A stretch of DNA of 64,000 nt from Perognathus longimembris pacificus (GCF_023159225.1 NC_063167.1:72789798-72853797), one strand, 5' to 3'. Shown: positions 12,208-53,780, numbered from the stretch's first letter. Program-made: numbers and translations. Notes: generated from the letters alone by a model not told the origin.

Positions 12208-12655
12208 TGTATACCCAGGTGAGTGGAAACAGAGGAGGGCCACATACTGAACAATTTGAAGGTCCCTTATTAAAGCCTGTGGTCAAGAGTGGCTACCGCC
12301 CAACAAAGATCTCTTGGCCTTGAGGGAACGTTAAGTGAGGCTTTTAAAGGCAGAAACTGCAAATTTTACATGTTTAGTTACTACCAGGGAAAATTAGGTA
12401 CTGACCAGATAAAGCTCAGTCTACAAGGAGATGGCAGCATATATCTCTTAATTTAAGCAAAAGTGACAGTTAAGGGGTCCATGACCTAAGTAGGGTATAA
12501 AACAGGACATCACAGGTTAACAGTTTGCTCTAGGGGTTTATTTACTCTCTAACTCCAGATTTTCCCCTTAACACAAAGCTCTGGATGGCCCTTTGCTGTA
12601 AAACTGGGGTCGGAGCAAGGCTAGGGATTTCATTAGGCCTAGGTTAGGTATTTCA
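12208..12655. mobile_element. Solo LTR inserted in an antisense SINE
   Basis: A 448-base block beginning TGTATACC and ending ATTTCA (TG...CA), splitting a SINE exactly between GAAT (12204-12207) and GAGT (12656-12659). That fits a 4-base target duplication with one change. A TATAAAA lies at about 12496 on the + strand and AATAAA on the - strand, so orientation is unclear. The family is not recognised. Confidence 0.6.
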
Positions 12656-12760
12656 GAGTCTTAGGGACCTTTTTGCCTGGCTAGCTTTGAACCTCAATCC
12701 TTATCTCTCAACCTCCTGAGTGGCTAGAATTAAGGCATGAGCCAACAATGCTCTGCTCCA
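12656..12760 (-). mobile_element. 7SL-Geo SINE, right half, split by LTR
   Basis: Resumes at GAGTCTTAGGGACC and runs to the reversed B1 head (CTGAGTGGCTAGAATT). Confidence 0.78.
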
Positions 12761-12847
12761 AGAAAAAGTTTTATGTTACTTTGTGTGCACACCTGAAGTC
12801 TTTTAGCTATTTTCCTTAGCTTTTTTTTTTTTAATTTTAAAAAATTA

Positions 12848-12985
12848 CCTGAGCTGGGCCTGTTATCCTAGCTACTCAGGGGGATGAGATCTGAGGATGA
12901 CAGCCCAGGCAGAAAAGTCTTTATGGGACTCTTATCTCCAATAAACTACAGAAAAAGCCGGAAGTGGCACTGTGGCTCATATCTA
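12848..12985 (+). mobile_element. 7SL-Geo SINE, truncated
   Basis: Head GAGCTGGGCCTGTTATCC, then the start of Geo, ending at GGCTCATATC. Confidence 0.75.
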
Positions 12986-13079
12986 CATAGAATATTATGT
13001 ATACACTCATTTATTTGTCCCATTTGTTGGCCCCCTTTTGAGTCACCCCTGTGTCAGCTTCCTGTAACTTTGTGAAACT

Positions 13080-13580
13080 GTAAGATAGTTGCTCAAAGGA
13101 GTAACACTGTTGGAACCCTCCCCTGTGTAGACCATAATTCTTAGCTATATTTTAGATTCCAGATAATAACTAATACATAAGTGCAATAAATCAGCCATCT
13201 ACTAACCTTGTAGCTAGGATCCTATCTCTGATATGTATTTGAAGTTAAGAAAGAGCAAGAGCCCTTTCCATAGCAGGTAGCTGATATTGTTGCTTTGGCA
13301 GATGTGTTCAGCAGATTAGCTATCAGAAGCAGAAGAAATAGGTCACACTGGAGACCAGAAACCAAGCCCACTCACAGGAGATACTGGAGGAGGTGGCGAG
13401 CCTTGAAGAATGGCAACAAACGTTCATACCTATCAGAAAACACCAACTGGGAAAACTTGCTGCATGAAAGTCCATGTGAATCCCAGTGCATTTAGGAAAG
13501 CCATCAGTGCATTTAGGAAAGCCATCAGTTTAAGTGCTTGTTGTAGAAGAAAGAGTCCCTATGGGCACTGGCCCTACAGG
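13080..13580. other. Region upstream of the CHD1L CpG island
   Basis: Repeat-poor. A direct duplication of CATTTAGGAAAGCCATCAGT-like sequence at 13488-13508 and 13508-13529. No gene seen. Confidence 0.5.
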
Positions 13581-13639
13581 AATTCCTGAATGGCCCCACC
13601 GCCCATTGAGGAAGAGAAACTCCCCTAGCGGTGGCTAGG

Positions 13640-13788
13640 GGAAGGACAGGAAGGCAGGGATGGCAAAGGGGCGTGGCCTGGGCGGGAGGGGGCTTGACCT
13701 TATTGGACAGTTGTCTAGGGGGCGTGGCCTTTTGGCGGGCGGAGCAGGGCTTCGGGGGCGTGGTCGGGGCGTGGCCTCTCGCACCCGG
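13640..13788 (+). promoter_or_regulatory. CHD1L TATA-less promoter with four repeated GC/CACCC boxes
   Basis: Four copies of the 11-mer GGGGCGTGGYC start at 13668, 13719, 13755 and 13766, all within 121 bases of the ATG. An inverted CCAAT box (ATTGG) is at 13702-13706 and extra GC boxes at 13681 and 13734. No TATA box is seen. The start site cannot be placed from sequence alone. Confidence 0.75.
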
Positions 13789-43942
<30,154 letters not shown>

Positions 43943-44170
43943 CAGGATCTGGGGCTGCACACCGAGCCCCCCCCCCCCCCCACACCCAGAGAGACTGTCA
44001 TGGAGGACTTCAAGAGGGAGCTGGGACCGGGTTGTCCTCTGGGACTGTCCATTTTCTGGGTTGTCTTCCCAGGTGGGCAACTCTGGTCTGTACCTGTAAT
44101 ACAGGAATGCACCGCTTTTTTGCAGAACACCTTTGGCCTCAGTTTCATAATAAAATTTCTATCTCAAATA
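43943..44170 (+). other. CHD1L: CHD1L 3' UTR
   Basis: Short 3' UTR from the stop codon to just past the poly(A) signal, with a run of 15 C at 43967-43981. The cleavage site is inferred. Confidence 0.7.
44149..44154 (+). terminator. CHD1L poly(A) signal AATAAA
   Basis: Canonical hexamer 207 bases after the stop, followed by a GT/T-rich stretch (TTTTGGTGTTTTC near 44171) expected downstream of cleavage. Confidence 0.75.
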
Positions 44171-44224
44171 GTTTTGGTGTTTTCTTTCCCCTATATCCGG
44201 TTTTCTTGCCCTTGACCAGGCTAA

Positions 44225-44475
44225 TTTTGTGTGTGTATGTGCCAGTACTGAACTCAAGTGCCAGCAACTTGAACTCAGGACTTGGGTGTTGTCCTTTAGC
44301 TTTTTTTTTGCTCAAGGCTGGCACTCTACCACTTGAGTCACATCTCCACGTCCAGCTTTTTTCTGGTCAATTGGTGATGAATTTCATGGACTTTCCTGCA
44401 GGCTGACTTTGAACAATGATTCAGCTCTCAGCCTCCTGAGTAGTTGTAACAGGCATGAACCAGCACCTAGTTCAA
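44225..44475 (-). mobile_element. 7SL-Geo SINE
   Basis: Antisense; begins about 60 bases after the CHD1L poly(A) site. Confidence 0.8.
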
Positions 44476-44584
44476 GATTGATTTCAGTAGAGCAGTGGCA
44501 TGGATGAAGGAGATGGGAGAAGCAATAGAACAGGAAAGAAGGATTCCCTTCAGTTGACTCATGCCTTCCAAAGTAAGATTCTTT

Positions 44585-45035
44585 ATTGTGCTGGTAGTTG
44601 GATTTGAATTCAGATCCTTGTGCTCTTGCTTGACTTTTTCGCTAAGGCAGGTACTCTAACCCTTAAGCCACAGATCCATTTTTTTTTTTTTTTTTTTTTT
44701 TTTGCCAGTCCTGGGGCTTGGACTCAGGGCCTGAGCACTGTCCCTGGCTTCTTTTTACTCAAGGCTAGCACTCTGCCACTTGAGCCACAGCGCCACTTCT
44801 GGCCATTTTCTGTATATGTGGTGCTGGGGAATTGAACCCAGGGCCTCATGTATATGAGGCAGGCACTCTTGCCACTAGTCCATATCCCCAGCCCCTCCAC
44901 TTGTTTTTTGCTGGTCATTTGGAGATCAGAGTCTCATGGAATTTCCTGCCCTGGCTAGCTTCAAATAATGATCCTCAAATCTCAGCCTCCTGAGTAGCTA
45001 GAATTACAAGTGTGAGCCAGCAGCACCTAGCCAAA
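44585..45035 (-). mobile_element. 7SL-Geo SINE, host of the IDL-Geo at 44676
   Basis: Antisense pieces 44585-44675 and 44896-45035. Confidence 0.75.
44676..44895 (-). mobile_element. IDL-Geo SINE inside an antisense SINE
   Basis: Long T run (reverse A tail), Geo monomer, ID monomer ending CCATATCCCCAGCCCC. The split host SINE resumes at TCCACTTGTTTTTTGC. Confidence 0.88.
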
Positions 45036-45477
45036 GTGAAATTCTTGATCCAGACATGCAGAGTATCTGCCTCCCCAACCCTTAGCATCAGGGCCTAGTA
45101 GCCTAGCCTCATAGACACTGTCAGTGTCTTGCACATGAGGACCTTGTGACAAGAGAAGGCCAGGGGCCATGAACCACTGGTGCCTTCATGGAAAATCAGC
45201 TAAGTGGTGGCTGTGCACACTTTGGTATGTGTAATCTCAAATGTTGAAAACCTCCCCTCTGCTCGCCTGACTTCTCTGGGAGGTCGTTGGTATTCCCAGT
45301 GTGTCTGAGCCTCCTCAGCAGCCTCAGCTGGGAGCCAAGGCTAGCACTTGATGATCAAGAAGGTGGTCCCTTAGCCCTTGGTTTTTATGGTTCCACTGGA
45401 CTCCCTCCATACCCCACCTTTCAGCAAGTTAGCATCCACGCTGAGGGGAGAAGGGAGCAGGGAGGGGCGCTGCATGC

Positions 45478-45690
45478 TGTCCTTGAGCTTTTTTGCTCAA
45501 GGTTAGCACTCTACCATGTGAGTCACAGCTCCACTTCAGGATTTTTTTTTTTTTTTTTTTGTAGTTAATAGGAGATAAGAGTCTCACAGACTTTCCTACT
45601 CAGGCTGGCTTCCAACCATGATCCATGAATCTCAGATCTCAGCCTCCTAGTGGCTGGGATTATGGGCATGGGCATGAGTCACCAGCACTT
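45478..45690 (-). mobile_element. 7SL-Geo SINE
   Basis: Antisense; T run at 45541-45560 inside. Confidence 0.75.
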
Positions 45691-45694
45691 TAGG

Positions 45695-46520
45695 GCCAGT
45701 GCTTTAAAGTCCTGGACTCATTTAACTAGTCTGTCTTCCTTAGAAAGCAGAGACTAATTGCCACTTTCATTTCATGTGTTGTGCAGCATGCCAAGTGGTT
45801 TCAAGTGTACAGGAAATCCAGCCCTCTGTCGTGCGGGCCCATGCTGCTTCCTGCGCTCCCTCTGTTTTGCATTTGTGTATTTGCACCTGTTTCCTCGACC
45901 TCAGCCATCCCATCATGGTTCTGGAGGAAAACGGGGTGTTATTCTCCAGAACTGTGAACTTTAAGCTATCAGTCATGCAGATAAGGATCCAGCAAGCTCC
46001 TGAAAAAAAAATGACATTTTCAGGCAACTCTCTCTTCCTCTTTCTTTCTTGGTCCTGCTTAGAGTTGTCTTGTTGGCAGGCAGCCGCCTGTGAAATGTGC
46101 ACATTTCAAAGCAAATGGCTCCAGGAGCTCATAACTGCCAAACGTGTGTGGATTTTAATAGCCCATTTTCATTAGCCTTGTGTGAAATCACCTGTCTCTG
46201 TGTTGTTACCCAACTTAATTGTCAATTATGGTGATTAAGCTTGGCTCTCACTTCCATCACCACTAACTGTTAGTGTTATCTCTGAGGCTGAACTAAAGGG
46301 GGGAAATGATTGTTGTAGATGCAGGCGAATATTTTGGTGTCAACGGATGAAATGACAGTATTCTCTGGGCTGAACCATACTTGAGCCTAGCTGTCACTGC
46401 AATCTGCCTTTTAAATATCTTAAGACAAATCACCTTTCTTTGATCTCTTGGTTTCTTGTCATCAAAGGAACTGTTACCCAGCCCCTGGTACTTCTGATAG
46501 CTAATAAGACAGTAACTGGT
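45695..46520. other. Repeat-free intergenic segment downstream of CHD1L
   Basis: No mobile elements. Contains homeodomain-like TAATTG, CATTAG and CAATTA motifs near 46160-46240. Candidate conserved noncoding DNA. Confidence 0.4.
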
Positions 46521-46525
46521 CAACC

Positions 46526-46757
46526 TTTTTTTCTCAGTCATGGGGCTTGAACTCAGGGCATGGGTGCTGTCCCTGAGCTTTTGTGCACAAGGCTCGTACT
46601 CTAACACCTTGAGCCACAGCTCTATACCCAGTTTTTGGGTGGTTAATTAGAGATAAGACTTTTACAGACTTACCTGGGCTGGCTTCAAACAACAATCCCC
46701 AAATCTCAGCCTCCTGAGTAGCTAGGATTACAGACATGAGCTACCAGCACCCAGATT
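46526..46757 (-). mobile_element. 7SL-Geo SINE
   Basis: Antisense, near complete. Confidence 0.8.
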
Positions 46758-46794
46758 TATGTCAGATTTTTAATGAGCTTCTAGCATTTTTTTT

Positions 46795-47022
46795 TCCTTG
46801 TGCAGGTACTGAGGCTTGAAATCACAGCCTCGTGCTCTTACTTTGACCTTTTCTATGCAAGGTTATCACTCTAGCACTTGAGCCACACCTCCACTTCTGG
46901 CTTTTTAATTGGTATAAAAACTCTTGGATTTGTCTAGGCTGGCTTTTTTATCCTGAAAGCCTCAGATCTCAGCCTCCTGAGCATCTAAGATTATAGCCAT
47001 GAGCCACCATGCCCACTGCTTC
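46795..47022 (-). mobile_element. 7SL-Geo SINE
   Basis: Antisense, diverged. Confidence 0.75.
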
Positions 47023-47784
47023 TAGCAGTGTTGATGACCCAACTATAAAAGGTAGAGTCCTAGAAAGATATTTTGAGCAGTATTGGCAATGAGAAACTTG
47101 AGATGTTGATTACTATTTTTTTTGGTCTGGTTTTCTCAGCCATGACTTCTATTATATAGACTCGTTTAAGTGTGCCAGTGGATGAATATTTTAATTTTTC
47201 TGGCATTTGGAATGAACAATAATGAAGATCAAGGAAACCATCATCCCTTTTCCTTCTTCTTTACACATTTTTAATTTAGTAAAATTCCCAAACTCATTTC
47301 TGTTCATGCTTTTATGGGATTTCAAGACAAGACAAAATAATGAAAGACATTTTAAAAAGTGATATCATTAGCTATCATCTCTAGTATGTGAGGGCCATGT
47401 GTGTCCCCAAGGTTTATGACACTCTTAAGACTTAATGGTTTCCTTTATCTTCCCAAAACTCCTTTGAGGAAACTAATAAGAGATTTTTTATTCTAATTTA
47501 ATGGGGGAAAAAAGAAATTAAGTCATGTATGCTTAAGGGATGAGGAGAGGGAACGGGTGACTGCTGCTGCCTTCTGGGATAAAGGAAGAACAGAGTGCTA
47601 TCTCAGACCGTCCTTAATGGGGGGAAAAACACATTTCCTTAACCCATAACCTTGCACAGATCTGGGAAGCCTCAACAGAGGTTAGGAAGCATAAGAAAGG
47701 AATTTCGCTTCCAGCATAGTTTCCCTCCTCTCCAGTTTTCCCGTTTTTATGTACTGTTGCCTTTAGTGATTTTTGTTGTTGATA

Positions 47785-48015
47785 TTGTTGTTCCAGTACT
47801 GGAACTTGAACTCAGGCCTTGGGCTCTCACTTGGCTGGCATTCTACCACTTGAGCCACAGCTCCACTTCTAGCTTTTTATTTGCAGGGAGGGGGGGCGTT
47901 AATTGGGGATGAGTGTCACAGACTTTCCTTCCTGGGCTGACTTTGAACCACAATCTATAGATGTCAGCCTTCTCAGTAAGTAGGGCTGTGAGCATGAGTT
48001 ACCAGTGCCCAGAAA
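47785..48015 (-). mobile_element. 7SL-Geo SINE
   Basis: Antisense. Confidence 0.78.
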
Positions 48016-48199
48016 TAACCCTAACCAAGATACCATGATCTCAGCCCCCCTGCCTGTTTTCATGGGATCTATCTATGAGCCCCACAAGCAGGTAACCTGA
48101 CAAAAGGTTGCAGTTTCTAGATTTTTCTTCTTTGTGTTTACAGATCATCTTTTTTCTGGTCATTTAAACTTAGAGCAGTCTTTAAGATTTCAAAGGGGG

Positions 48200-48392
48200 A
48201 ACAAATACAGCAGTGGTCCCCACTAGACAGTATGTGGAAAACGAACTCTACAACTTGTGGGTAGGGATGGGAGGGGAAAAGGGGAAGAGAGAAAAGGAAG
48301 GGGTGACATTGTCCAAAAAGAAATGTACTCTTTACCTAACTTATGTAACTGTAACCCCTCTGTACATCATCTTTATAATAACAATAAAAAAA
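48200..48392 (+). mobile_element. Old L1 3' UTR tail
   Basis: TATGTAACTGTAACCCCTCT and a terminal AATAAAAAAATT parallel the 3' end of L1-A (11240-11310). Confidence 0.5.
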
Positions 48393-48889
48393 TTTTAAAG
48401 ATCTCAGCTCCCAGTACCCAAAGCTTCCAGAAATTTCCCTACAAACAAAAAAAACCCTGATTCAGCCATCTCTTAGTTCGGGTTTCTGAGGAAATGAACT
48501 GAAGCATGGCAGTGGTTGCCATAGTGACCTGGTCTCTCTGGCGGGAACCAAGGAGAGCATCCCTTGAAGGGAAGGATCAATATTCTAGTAGACCCACCCT
48601 CTGCTAAGGAGGGCGTGGCCCTGGAGAAGGAGGAATGGAGGGGAAAGAGCCTTTTAAGTCATGTGGGGAAAAAATCAGAATAAAGGATGTATCAGCCACT
48701 CCGTGAGAGGGAGGTAACGGAGCTGGGCAGCAGTGAGAATCCAGCAAAGGAGGGACAGCATGCACAGAATGGACCCTGGGAGGGGGCCTTGGGTTAACTC
48801 TCAGAAGCTCTCAGTAGCCTCACCGGGGGAAGCATAAACACTCCTTGCACCAAGAGTGTGCCACAGCTTACACAGGAGTCCTTATGAGC

Positions 48890-49128
48890 CAGGCTACTAA
48901 GGTGGTCCAGGCCTGTCATCCTAGCTTCCCAGGAGGCTGAGTTCTGAGAATGGAAGTTCAAAGCCAGTCCCAGACAGACAAGTGTGATAGACTCATCTCT
49001 AATGGACCAACAAAAAGCTGGAAGTGGAGGTGTGGCTGAAGTGATAGAGTGCTAGCCTTGAGAGAAAAGGCTAGGAGAGGGAATGAGGTCCTGAGTTCAA
49101 GTTTCTTGTACCAACACAAAAATGTACT
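48890..49128 (+). mobile_element. 7SL-Geo SINE
   Basis: Sense, diverged. Confidence 0.75.
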
Positions 49129-49574
49129 TCTGGGTGAAACTGATATATGATGCAAAGTGAAACATTTTTTTGGCTTTTTAAAATTTTTTAAATTTATTAA
49201 AGTGAAACATTTTTAATATTCTATAAGAATCCCTAAATCAGAAATGTAGCATGAGAGGAAGTTGGAAAAATTCATTAGTAGGCACAGTCACGCCTGTTCC
49301 GTTGTTTGTGCTCAGTCAATTATTGTCTTGAAAGCAAGTAATGTTCAGTCTTAAACTAAAACACAGCTACCATATTCCCCAGAGGAGCTCAGAGTGCCAG
49401 TGCAGCAAATGGACTGGTTGGGTGGGCTATGCGGGTTTCAGGTGTGACACAGGGTTGGCCTCTCAAAGAAGTCAAAGCCTCCCTCACTCCACTAAGCCTT
49501 CCCCCAGTCTCGCTATCTCACAAACTTGAGCAGGAGCCGCTTTCCAAGAGAAGTCAGACTTAAATTGGCCAAAC

Positions 49575-49870
49575 TATGCCTATATTCCTTACTACTCAGG
49601 AGGCCTTTTGAAAGCCAGCCTGGGCAGAAAAATCCTTGAGACTCTCCTATCCAATTAACCACCAAAAAGCTAGAAGTAGAGCTGTGATTCAATTGGTAGA
49701 ACACCAGCTTGAGCAAAAAAAGCCCAGGGACAGTGCCTAGGCTCTGGGAGAGGAAGGGAGGGAGGGAGGGAGAGAAGAAGGAAGGAAGGAAGGAAGGGAG
49801 GAAGGGAGGGAGGGAGGGAGGGAGGGAGGGAGGGAGGGAGGAAGGAAGGAGGAGGGAAGGGAGGAAGAAA
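49575..49870 (+). mobile_element. 7SL-Geo SINE with GGAA/GGGA-repeat tail
   Basis: Sense; the purine repeat (49748-49870) replaces the tail. Confidence 0.72.
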
Positions 49871-49974
49871 TAAAGAAAAGAAAGAGAGAGGAAAGAAAGG
49901 AAGACAATAAAGGAAAAGAAGAGATACAGCAATAAAATACAGGAATAGTCTGCACACAAAGCTCTGAAAGTCTT

Positions 49975-50026
49975 TTTTTCCCCTATATAGGTCCTAGGCT
50001 TGAAAACAAGGCTCACTGTTCCTGAG

Positions 50027-50079
<53 letters not shown>

Positions 50080-50240
50080 CAAGAGTAGCACTCTGCTATT
50101 TGAGCGATAGCTCCACTTCTGGCATTTTGGAGACTGTCTTTCTGGCCTGGGCTGGCTTTGACCTATATATAACCCATGATCTTCAGATCTCAGCCTCCTG
50201 AGTGGCTAGGATGACAGGAGTGAGCCACCAGTGCCTGCTC
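49975..50240 (-). mobile_element. 7SL-Geo SINE with internal GT repeat
   Basis: Antisense; GT repeat 50028-50078 lies inside the Geo part. Confidence 0.75.
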
Positions 50241-50244
50241 TGCA

Positions 50245-51325
50245 TCTGTAACAAGAATGAGTTTCCTGTTCCTGCTTTGAAGCTGTGGTGGAGGCAGCTT
50301 GGAATTCAGCCTCCCAACTGAGCAACACTTCCTGTTGCTAACAGTGTCCCCTCTCATTCAAGACTGGCTATAAGAGGACAGACACATTTCCTTTCTTCTG
50401 CACTCCTTATTAGTCTCCACTTCTTTGAAAATCTGGCCAGTGTCAGGTGTACACATCTCCAGTCACCTTATATTTTGGTGTGAGCTTCATCTTCACCTTC
50501 ATATGTACAGTGTCACTGCAAACCCCAGGCAACAGGCCTAGAGAGTACCGAGTCTCATTATGTTAGTTTTGCCATAAAACTATTATCGCAGGAAAGATGG
50601 AAATAGCGGGATACTTTATGAGAGCTCTGGGCTTCTTGGGTTCTCTTGTGATTCCTAACGAGTGTATAATCACAAAATTATTATATGGAATTTTTTCTCC
50701 CACCCATAAAAATGACACTTTTTTTTGGCCTAAGCCTAAACTAGAAAACAACTTTTGCATGTCCCCATTGTCATTTACCTGTACATGGAGCAAGCTCTTA
50801 TTTTTGGTTCTTAATGAATGCACTGAGCTTCTAATTATTTAGGGATGTGATTAAATGAGTTTCATAGTGACTCGGTGTCGCAGGAGAAATCTTTTAATTT
50901 GCACACTCCTACGGCTGATGTGTCTTGCAAACAGTGACTATTTAACAATTTAACAACCCCCACTGCCACTCATTTGCTACTGTGACTCCAACTCATTGAC
51001 TTTGAAACTTTTAATAGTGCCCACTGAAACTTTTAATTGCCACTGATTAGTGTTTAGGCTTCCTGAGACAGGCAGTTAAGGGACACAGCCTGATTCTGCA
51101 AAGACATGCCGGCGGAGGTCTTAGGCAAAGATCATAGGGGGAGCCAACTTTCCACACCTCAGTCTTTCTTCTACTTCATTTTTCCTTCAGAATGATGAAG
51201 ACCTGCATAGTTTATTTTTTTATTTTTATCCCATCCTAGATCCCATCCACGAGCCACAGAGGAAATGCAAAAGTCAGAATAATTTCATCCTAAATCTTGA
51301 AGATCTAATACATGGTTTAAAAACT
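50245..51325. other. Repeat-free intergenic segment
   Basis: About 1.1 kb without SINEs; many TTTAAT/AATTA motifs (50660-51060). No gene recognised. Confidence 0.4.
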
Positions 51326-51329
51326 TCAG

Positions 51330-51560
51330 CCAGGCACTGGTGGCTCAATCCTGTGATCCTAGCTGCTCAGGAAGCTGAGGTCTGAGGTTCGCAGCTCAAA
51401 GCCAATCTGAGCAGGAAAGTCTTATCTCCAATTAATCACAGAAAAAGCTGGAAGTGGCACTGTGGCTCAAGTGGTAGAGCACTAGCCTTGAGCAAAAGGA
51501 GCCCAGGAACATTGCTCAGTTTCAGAGTTCAAGCCCCAGGATAGGCAAAAAAGAAAAAGA
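51330..51560 (+). mobile_element. 7SL-Geo SINE
   Basis: Sense, near complete. Confidence 0.8.
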
Positions 51561-51574
51561 AAAACTTCAAAGTC

Positions 51575-51810
51575 TTAGCCAGGTGCTAGTAGCTCATGCC
51601 TGTGATCCTAGCTACCCAAGAGGCTGGGATCTGAGGATCTTGCTTCAATGCCAGGTGGTAGACAAATGTAAAAAACTTACCTCCAATTAACCAGCAAAAA
51701 CGTCAGAAGTAGAGGTCAAGTGGTAAAGCACCAGTTTTGACTGAAAAAGCACAAGGAGAGTGCCCTGGCTCTTGACTTTAAGCTCCAGTATTAGCATACA
51801 CATATGCGTG
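51575..51810 (+). mobile_element. 7SL-Geo SINE
   Basis: Sense, tandem neighbour, diverged. Confidence 0.75.
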
Positions 51811-52291
51811 CATGCACACACATATCCCCTTCCCTCCCACACAGCATGCAGATAGATGAAAGCTGATTTTTGTGGCAGGGCAGATAGAGGATTAGAGGCA
51901 TCTACTATGAGCAGAGTAGGGTAACACAGGATGTTCTGAAGATAGAGCATTGATGATCATAGAAGAGGTAACAGTCTTTCAGAAAAAGAGAAACTGAGGC
52001 AACCGAGAAAAGCAGTAGCATTCTAAGTTGTTTTGGATTCCTAGGTGGAGAGGAGAAGCTAACAACATCATCACAAGGTAATACCGTCGGCTCTGGTGAC
52101 AGCCATTTGTAGCTACAGGATAAGCCTATACCTCCTGTAAACCTCAAGCCGGTATAAGGTCATGGGAGGCAGCGACTGCTCTGGTGTGGAAAGCTGGACT
52201 CATTGAAGACAGACTTCTTGTCAGTCCCTCCATTGCAACAGCAGGGCACCACCATTAGAAAAGACAGGCTGTTTGAGATAGAGACTCTGGG

Positions 52292-52507
52292 TTTTCTTTT
52301 TCTTTTTTCCTTTTTTTTTTTCCCAGTCCTGGGCCTTGGACTCAGGACCTGAGCACTGTCCCTGGCTTCTTTTTGTTCAAGGCTAGCACACTTGAGCCAT
52401 AGTGCCACTTCTGGCCATTTTCTATATGTGTGGTACTGGGGAATCGAATCCAGGGCTTCATGTATAAGAGGCAAGCACTTTTGCCACTAGGCCATATTCC
52501 CAGCCCT
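52292..52507 (-). mobile_element. IDL-Geo SINE
   Basis: Antisense dimer flanked by 17-base copies GAGAYAGAGACTCTGGG (52275-52291, 52508-52524) with one difference. Confidence 0.92.
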
Positions 52508-52559
52508 GAGACAGAGACTCTGGGAGCCTGAAAACACTCTGGGCTCAGGGGTGCTTGGG

Positions 52560-52960
52560 ACCCTCCATCATGGAGTCTGATGGGGACACAGCCACAAGAG
52601 ATGGTTAAAGAGATGGAGAGAATAAGAAATGGCTTTATATGGAACTTGAAGGCAGGGACAGGAAGGAGAAAAAGAGTGACACTGGGGCTGGGGATATAGC
52701 CTAGTGGCAAGAGTGCCTGCCTCGGATACACGAGGCCCTAGGTTCGATTCCCCAGCACCACATATACAGAAAACGGCCAGAAGCGGCGCTGTGGCTCAAG
52801 TGGCAGAGTGCTAGCCTTGAGCGGGAAGAAGCCAGGGACAGTGCTCAGGCCCTGAGTCCAAGGCCCAGGACTGGCCAAAAAAAAAAAGTGACACTGCCCA
52901 AAAAGCACTGCACTCATAACCTGACTCATTGGATCATAACCCCTTTGTACAGCTACTTAA
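52560..52960 (+). mobile_element. Old L1 3' UTR tail, interrupted by a young SINE
   Basis: GTGACACTGCCCAAAAAG and CATAACCCCTTTGTACA parallel the tail at 48300. Bases 52685-52886 are a later IDL-Geo insertion. Confidence 0.5.
52685..52886 (+). mobile_element. Young IDL-Geo SINE
   Basis: Nearly identical to the copies at 24982 and 27900. Flanked by a perfect AGTGACACTG duplication (52675-52684, 52887-52896). Pol III boxes A and B intact. Confidence 0.93.
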
Positions 52961-53029
52961 TATAATGATGATGATGATGACCATGTCGATGATAACAACA
53001 ATGATAAAGAAATGGCCCTAAAGAGGAGT

Positions 53030-53780
53030 TCAAGACGTGGTGAATGGTGCGTGGGGTGCCACAGGGTTGGAGGCCATACCCGGCCTGGCCTGGAGGGAGT
53101 CCTCTTGCTGGAGGCTGGAGCAGAAGAAGATGCCGAAGCGATGGCTGGATGGGATCCAGGCTGCAGCCACCACCGAGCCGCCCGTGCCCAGGCTCTGGGT
53201 CACACCATCCCACGGCCCCTTTCCCTCACCTGGGCAGTGGAGCGTCCAGTGTGGACGGAAAGCCTGGGGCGCGTGTGCGGACCCGCCGAGGGCCTTGCCT
53301 TCCCCCTCTGAGCCACGGTCCGTCCCGGCCGCTCCCACTCCCTCCGCACCGAGGCCAGGTGGGGTCTGCAGGCACCCGCCTGCGCAGAGCATGGGCTCCT
53401 CCGTCCTCCGTCGGGGGTGCAGAGCCCGCTCTGTTCTCCCCAGCTCTCCCCACGGGGGTCATCCTGGGCCTCAAGCCAAGGGCACGGGGGACGCGCGGGC
53501 ACACCACCAGCCCACAAGGAACACATGCTTCCTGCCAGCCACCGCGCCCCCAGAACACAAAGAAGGGGTTCCTCCACGCCTCACGACGCTGGAAGGGGGC
53601 CAGGGGCTCTAGCTGCTTTGTCTTGATCCGAGCCACGTGCAAGGTCAGAACCAAGGCCCTGAGCAGCGGGCAGATGGCTGCCCTCTGTGCTCTCCCCCGG
53701 GCCCATGGAGACAACGGGCCTGGGCAGCCCTGCGGCCACACTGCCCTGCGTGAACCAAATCAGAGTCCGCACGATTAAAA
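53030..53780 (+). other. CpG-dense block, probable 5' region of HAL1-like element
   Basis: About 750 bases, strongly GC- and CpG-rich in an AT-rich region, leading straight into L1 ORF1-like sequence. Long open frames occur on both strands, as expected by composition. An orphan CpG island is the alternative. Confidence 0.45.

Noticed and set aside
1..13500. Exons of a divergent upstream gene such as FMO5
   Set aside because: Human synteny suggested looking, but no FMO-like exon was recognised on the minus strand.
53037..53778. Overlapping open frames of 171-244 codons on both strands
   Set aside because: Long frames on both strands are expected in CpG-rich DNA; the peptides are low-complexity Pro/Gly/Arg with no domain.
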